The notes beneath the pieces were generated by a model that made no database searches, had not been told where the DNA came from, and saw only the letters and a list, made by a program, of their open reading frames with translations. Position numbers and translations under genes: made by a program. This document shows, piece by piece, positions 60,488-64,000 of a DNA stretch of 64,000 nucleotides (positions are counted from its first letter, which is position 1; every line of letters starts with the position of its first letter). The DNA comes from UBA6168 sp041741095. Its GTDB lineage: Bacteria; Bacteroidota; Bacteroidia; Chitinophagales; Saprospiraceae. The stretch lies in assembly GCA_041741095.1 (NCBI GenBank), contig JBGSKQ010000068.1, forward strand, positions 1-64,000. The letters run 5' to 3'.

Positions 60488-60666
60488 TTCATGCCTCAGT
60501 TTTCCCGAAAGATATTCACCTACGACAAGAAAAAATTACCGAAAAAAGATTAATTGCCGAAGGCAATCAAAAAATCCGTCTAAATCCGCCCCATCCGCCT
60601 AATCCGTGTTCCCATCCTGCCATACGGGAAGCCACGGAACAAGCCACGAGGCCAAAAACAACAGCC

Positions 60667-61836
60667 GTGAATTTCGAAACAATCGCCATCCGCACCCAAA
60701 CCGAACGCACCCAGCACCGGGAGCACAGCACCCCCATTTTCCCCACTTCCAGCTTCGTTTTTGAAGATGCAGAACAAATGCGCTCCATGTTCGCCGATGA
60801 GCAGGAAGGGAATATTTACAGCCGTTTCACCAACCCATCAGTCAGGGAGTTTGAAGAAAAAATGGCCGCATTGGAAGGCGTGAACGACGCTTTTGCCACC
60901 GCCACGGGCATGGCCGCTGTGTTTGCCTCATTCATGGCTTTTTTGAAAACTGGCGACCATTTATTGTCTTCAAAATCGGTGTTTGGCTCCACCTATACCA
61001 TTATCACCCAATACCTGCCTCGCTGGGGCATCACCTGCGATTGGCTGGATATATCCTCGCCCGAAAAATGGCAGGAAGTCCTGCGGCCCAATACAAAAAT
61101 GTTGTTTCTGGAAACACCTTCCAATCCCGGTCTGGACATTATTGACCTGGAGTGTGCTGGCCGTTTTGCAAAAGATAACTCGCTGATATTCAATGTGGAC
61201 AACTGTTTTGCGACGCCTTATTTACAACAACCTGCCCGCTACGGCGCCGATTTGATTACCCATTCGGCTACCAAGTTCATAGACGGGCAAGGCCGTGTTC
61301 TCGGAGGCGTGGTGGCGGGTGACAAAGAGCGAATCGCAGAAGTGCGGAAATTCTGCCGCAGCACGGGACCTTCCCTTTCGCCTTTCAATGCCTGGGTATT
61401 GTCAAAAAGCCTGGAGACACTGGCCGTCCGTCTCGACAGGCACTGCGAAAATGCGCTGGCTTTGGCCCTTTTTCTGCAAAAACATCATCAAGTGGGCAAA
61501 GTGGTTTATCCATTCCTGGACAGTCACCCGGCTTGCGAAATTGCGAAGCGCCAAATGAAAAAAGGCGGCGGTCTGGTCACTTTTGAAATAAAGGGCGGTT
61601 TGGAGCAGGGCCGAAAATTTTTGGATAGCCTTGAAATGTGTTCCCTGAGCGCCAACCTCGGCGATACCCGAACCATTTCCACCCACCCGGCCTCCACCAC
61701 CCACGCAAAACTGACCGAGAAAGCCCGCCAAGATGTTGGCATTACCAATGGCCTGATCAGGATTTCAGTTGGCCTGGAACATATTGAAGACATTGTCCAG
61801 GATATTGACAACGCATTGAAAAAGAGTGCTTTGTAA
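60667..61836 (+). CDS. metZ: O-succinylhomoserine sulfhydrylase / Cys-Met PLP enzyme
   Basis: 389 residues from a GTG at 60667, giving the family N-terminus (VNFETIAIRTQTERTQHREH). The frame is open from 60484, but that 61-codon extension is translated from an ATCCGCC-type word repeat and has no family character. PLP fold type I: NIYSRFTNPSVREFE, FVDNCFATPY-like IFNVDNCFATPYLQQP, and the Schiff-base Lys in THSATKFIDGQGRVLGG. LGDTRTISTHPASTTH closes the active site. It makes homocysteine from activated homoserine and sulfide. A homoserine acetyltransferase gene follows, so O-acetylhomoserine may be the substrate; annotation as metY-like is possible. Confidence 0.93.
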   Translation: MNFETIAIRTQTERTQHREHSTPIFPTSSFVFEDAEQMRSMFADEQEGNIYSRFTNPSVREFEEKMAALEGVNDAFATATGMAAVFASFMAFLKTGDHLLSSKSVFGSTYTIITQYLPRWGITCDWLDISSPEKWQEVLRPNTKMLFLETPSNPGLDIIDLECAGRFAKDNSLIFNVDNCFATPYLQQPARYGADLITHSATKFIDGQGRVLGGVVAGDKERIAEVRKFCRSTGPSLSPFNAWVLSKSLETLAVRLDRHCENALALALFLQKHHQVGKVVYPFLDSHPACEIAKRQMKKGGGLVTFEIKGGLEQGRKFLDSLEMCSLSANLGDTRTISTHPASTTHAKLTEKARQDVGITNGLIRISVGLEHIEDIVQDIDNALKKSAL

Positions 61837-61929
61837 AATGCCCTTCCACGTTTTTCTTTCCGATATTTGAACATTCATTTCCCCAAAACGATATTGATTT
61901 TACCATCACCACCTCGTCATTGAAGCAAC

Positions 61930-62982
61930 ATGCCCGATCACATTTCCTATAAAATCCCAGTCGAGATTCCTGGCCTGAAATTTTACCACCATACATCGCC
62001 GTTTGCGCTGGAGTCGGGGGATGTTTTACCTGAGCTGACTATTGCGTACCACATTTATGGAGCGTTAAACAACCACAGGGACAATGCCCTTTGGATCTGC
62101 CATGCCCTGACGGCCAACTCGAACGTAGCCGACTGGTGGTCAGGACTTTATGGCGAGGGAAACATTTTTGATCCAGGGCAATACTTTATTGTTTGTGCCA
62201 ATATTTTAGGCTCTTGCTACGGCACGACCAGCCCCCGTAGCATCAACCCCCAAACGGGCCAGGCTTATGGCATTGATTTCCCTCATTTTACCATCCGTGA
62301 CATGGCAAATGCCCACGAATTGCTAAGGCGCTATTTGGGCATAGAGGCCATCCAACTTTGCATCGGAGGCTCATGTGGCGGCCACCAAGTGATGGAATTT
62401 GCTTATTTGCTGCCGGATAAAATTAAAAACTTGGCCCTGCTGGTGACGAGCGCCCGTGAAACGGCCTGGGCCATTGCTGGCCATGAGGCGCAACGCATGG
62501 CCATTCAAGCAGATCAGACCTGGAAGGAAAACACGGATGAGGCAGGGAAAAATGGCCTAAAGGCAGCCCGTGGAATGGCCTTGCTCGGCTACCGCACTTT
62601 TGCCTCCTATGTGGAACGCCAAACGGACGATGATCGCAAGACAAAAGACTTGAAAGCTGCTTCCTACATCCAATACCAGGGCCTTAAATTGGAGCGCAGG
62701 TTTTATGCCCACAACTATTGGCACCTGACCAAAGCACTGGATTCGCACCATATTGGAAGGGGTAGGGGAGGGTCGGCGGAAGCCCTGTCGCAATTGAAAA
62801 TGCCTGCGCTGGTCGTGTCCCTTGACTCAGACTTGCTCATTCCGCCTTCCGAACAGCGCTTTTTGGCCATGCACCTTCCGAAAGCGACCTACCATGAAAT
62901 CAAGTCCAATTTTGGGCACGATGGCTTTTTGATTGAAACCGATCAAATCAGGCAGGTGGTGGAAAATTGGTGGGTGAAGTAA
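61930..62982 (+). CDS. metX: homoserine O-acetyltransferase
   Basis: 350 residues, alpha/beta-hydrolase fold. It opens with the family's PELTIAYHIYGALN, WICHALTANSNVADWW and ANILGSCYGTTSPRSINP. The nucleophile elbow is CIGGSCGGHQ with Ser about 145; Cys replaces the Met or Leu usual after Ser. The acid is in VVSLDSDLLIPPSEQ and the His in NFGHDGFLIE. It activates homoserine with acetyl-CoA (or succinyl-CoA) as the step before metZ in methionine synthesis. It lies 93 nt after metZ on the same strand. It ends 10 nt before an inverted repeat that it shares with the converging gltD gene. Confidence 0.95.
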   Translation: MPDHISYKIPVEIPGLKFYHHTSPFALESGDVLPELTIAYHIYGALNNHRDNALWICHALTANSNVADWWSGLYGEGNIFDPGQYFIVCANILGSCYGTTSPRSINPQTGQAYGIDFPHFTIRDMANAHELLRRYLGIEAIQLCIGGSCGGHQVMEFAYLLPDKIKNLALLVTSARETAWAIAGHEAQRMAIQADQTWKENTDEAGKNGLKAARGMALLGYRTFASYVERQTDDDRKTKDLKAASYIQYQGLKLERRFYAHNYWHLTKALDSHHIGRGRGGSAEALSQLKMPALVVSLDSDLLIPPSEQRFLAMHLPKATYHEIKSNFGHDGFLIETDQIRQVVENWWVK

Positions 62983-62992
62983 GAAATAGATT

Positions 62993-63058
62993 GAAATTGG
63001 AAATTGAGAAATTGAAGCCTGCACACCCAATTTCTCAATTTCATAATTTCCCAATTTC
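62993..63058. repeat. word-iterated inverted repeat overlapping the gltD 3' end
   Basis: AAATTGAGAAATTG (63001-63014) and its exact complement (63028-63041), with outer GAAATTGG/CCAATTTC (62994-63001, 63051-63058). The right arm includes part of the gltD stop codon and its last codons. Confidence 0.8.
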
Positions 63059-64000
63059 GAGGCTCAAGGTCGCATCCTTGCTTTCCAGCAGCGAACTCCC
63101 CATCAGGTATTCGTCCACCTTGCGGGCGCACTCCCTGCCCTCGCTGATGGCCCAAACGACGAGCGACTGGCCCCGCCTCATGTCCCCAGCACAGAAAATT
63201 TTTGAAATGGAGGTTTGGTAAGTTCGCTCCGAAGCCCTCACGTTGCCAATGCCAGTGGTCTCAACGCCGAGTTGATCCAGCAGCCCTTCTTTTTGAGGGT
63301 AAAGGAATCCCATCGCAAGCAATGCCAGTCCGCAGGGGATTTCCCGTTCGGAGCCCGCTATTTCTATAAAACCTGCCGGGCGGCCATTTTTTGCGCCAGC
63401 CCATTGAATATCAACCACTTGCAATGCCCGAAGATTGCCAGCCTTATCGCCTAAAAAGGCTTTTGTCAAAATGGCAAATTGCCGATCGCAGCCCTCTTCG
63501 TGCGAGCTGGTCGTTTTAAAAATCATCGGATATGTCGGCCAGGGCATGGCCGGGTTGCGCTCCGAGGGGGGCATTGGCATTAATTCCAACTGGGTTACAG
63601 AAGCTGCGCCCTGCCGGTTGGCTGTCCCCACACAGTCGCTGCCCGTGTCGCCACCGCCGATGACGACGACGTTTTTGCCTGTTGCTAAAATTTCGCCTCC
63701 CGTCTTGTCTGTGGACTGTGGACTGCCGGACTGAAGACTTACACGTTTGTTCTGTTGTTTTAAAAAATCCATGGCAAAATGGACGCCGTTCAGTTCTCTG
63801 CCTGGCATGGTCAAGTCCCTCGGAATGGTAGATCCGCCCGCCAACACAATAGCCTGAAACTCCCGCAACAGGTCGCCGATTGGGTGGTTTTTGCCTACTT
63901 CGGCCTGGCAGCGAAAGGTAACTCCCTCTTCCTCCATCAGGCAGATGCGCCGGTCAAGCACCGATTTTTCCAACTTGAAATCAGGAATTCCGTAGCGGAG
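63041..64000 (-). CDS. gltD: glutamate synthase (NADPH) small subunit, 3' part
   Basis: 320 codons of a gene that runs off the right edge (5' end missing). It reads LRYGIPDFKLEKSVLDRR at the edge, a standard GltD block, then AIVLAGGSTIPRDLTMPGRE, the NADPH-binding VVVIGGGDTGSDCVG, MPPSERNPAMPWP and the final LVVWAISEGRECARKVDEYL. It transfers electrons from NADPH to the large subunit for glutamate synthesis. A loop before the NADPH site (VSLQSGSPQSTDKTGG) is encoded by GACTGTGGACTG words (63708-63740). The C-terminal end LSLEIGKL comes from the inverted repeat at 62993-63058 and so was probably altered by it. It is cytoplasmic. Confidence 0.94.
   Translation of the reverse strand, partial: LRYGIPDFKLEKSVLDRRICLMEEEGVTFRCQAEVGKNHPIGDLLREFQAIVLAGGSTIPRDLTMPGRELNGVHFAMDFLKQQNKRVSLQSGSPQSTDKTGGEILATGKNVVVIGGGDTGSDCVGTANRQGAASVTQLELMPMPPSERNPAMPWPTYPMIFKTTSSHEEGCDRQFAILTKAFLGDKAGNLRALQVVDIQWAGAKNGRPAGFIEIAGSEREIPCGLALLAMGFLYPQKEGLLDQLGVETTGIGNVRASERTYQTSISKIFCAGDMRRGQSLVVWAISEGRECARKVDEYLMGSSLLESKDATLSLEIGKL
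63708..63740. repeat. GGACTGTGGACTGCCGGACTG word repeat inside gltD
   Basis: Iterated CTGTGGACTG/CTGAAGACT, in frame, in a loop before the NADPH-binding domain. It uses the same words as the M4 island (25082-25303). Confidence 0.7.

Noticed and set aside
60484..60666. 61-residue N-terminal extension of MetZ
   Set aside because: Encoded by word-repeat DNA and absent from the family; GTG at 60667 gives the standard length.

Overview
The window looks like chromosome of a member of the Bacteroidota, most likely a Saprospiria-type bacterium (Lewinella/Haliscomenobacter relatives). This is inferred from several signs. Five secreted proteins or peptidases end in, or are paired with, type IX secretion C-terminal sorting domains. 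TAnnTTTG-type promoter boxes replace sigma-70 boxes, and Shine-Dalgarno sequences are largely absent. There is an Oar-like TonB-dependent receptor, a complete Na+-NQR operon, a DUF4295 gene beside rpmB/rpmG, and a PF06580/LytTR two-component pair. No rRNA, CRISPR array, transposase or prophage was seen. One tRNA (Arg, anticodon ACG) is present.

Layout. 1-4 kb: a TlpA-like lipoprotein, an APC permease, two tandem tiny membrane proteins that share a duplicated leader element, and a DUF305 membrane protein. 4-6.7 kb: a large unclassified protein with an internal duplication, and a TfoX-N protein. 7-14.5 kb: a minus-strand cluster (TPR lipoprotein and two near-identical DUF4331 proteins, only one with a type IX sorting domain) facing an ECF sigma/RskA-like anti-sigma pair. 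14.6-22.8 kb: a beta-barrel protein, rpe, an OstA/LptA-like envelope protein, a VOC protein, an M1 peptidase and a membrane protein. 22.8-28.1 kb: a 1100-residue M4 metallopeptidase, a small lipoprotein and rarA. 28.7-38.7 kb: the TonB receptor, an aminotransferase, a YebC-family protein, and the sensor kinase/LytTR regulator. 39.2-45.9 kb: nqrABCDEF, where NqrA has an unusual N-terminal membrane anchor. 46-49.4 kb: a small membrane protein, a nonsense-interrupted beta-barrel gene and an SSS symporter. 49.5-56 kb: a MoxR/ChlI-like ATPase, a DUF1684 protein, a metal-receptor protein and two tandem type IX-secreted subtilases. 56-58.2 kb: tRNA-Arg, rpmB, rpmG, a DUF4295 gene and ftsY. 58.2-60.1 kb: an AT-rich two-gene island, with a thymidylate-kinase-like protein carrying an unrecognised C-terminal half plus an unknown partner. 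60.1-64 kb: an OsmC-like protein, metZ, metX (methionine synthesis) and the 3' part of gltD.

The most distinctive feature is a layer of short dispersed inverted repeats, some of them inside coding sequence. Two 33-bp 16-1-16 hairpins share their ends and have compensated internal changes; one lies between genes and the other sits in frame inside a signal peptide. A family of iterated GACTGTGGACTG/CAGTCCACAGTC words forms a roughly 220-bp in-frame island in the M4 peptidase and a 33-bp in-frame stretch in gltD, and also lies directly upstream of ftsY. Many gene junctions carry hairpins built of iterated short words. The best candidates for something undescribed are this repeat system, the AT-rich kinase cassette, the membrane-anchored NqrA and the paired small membrane proteins.
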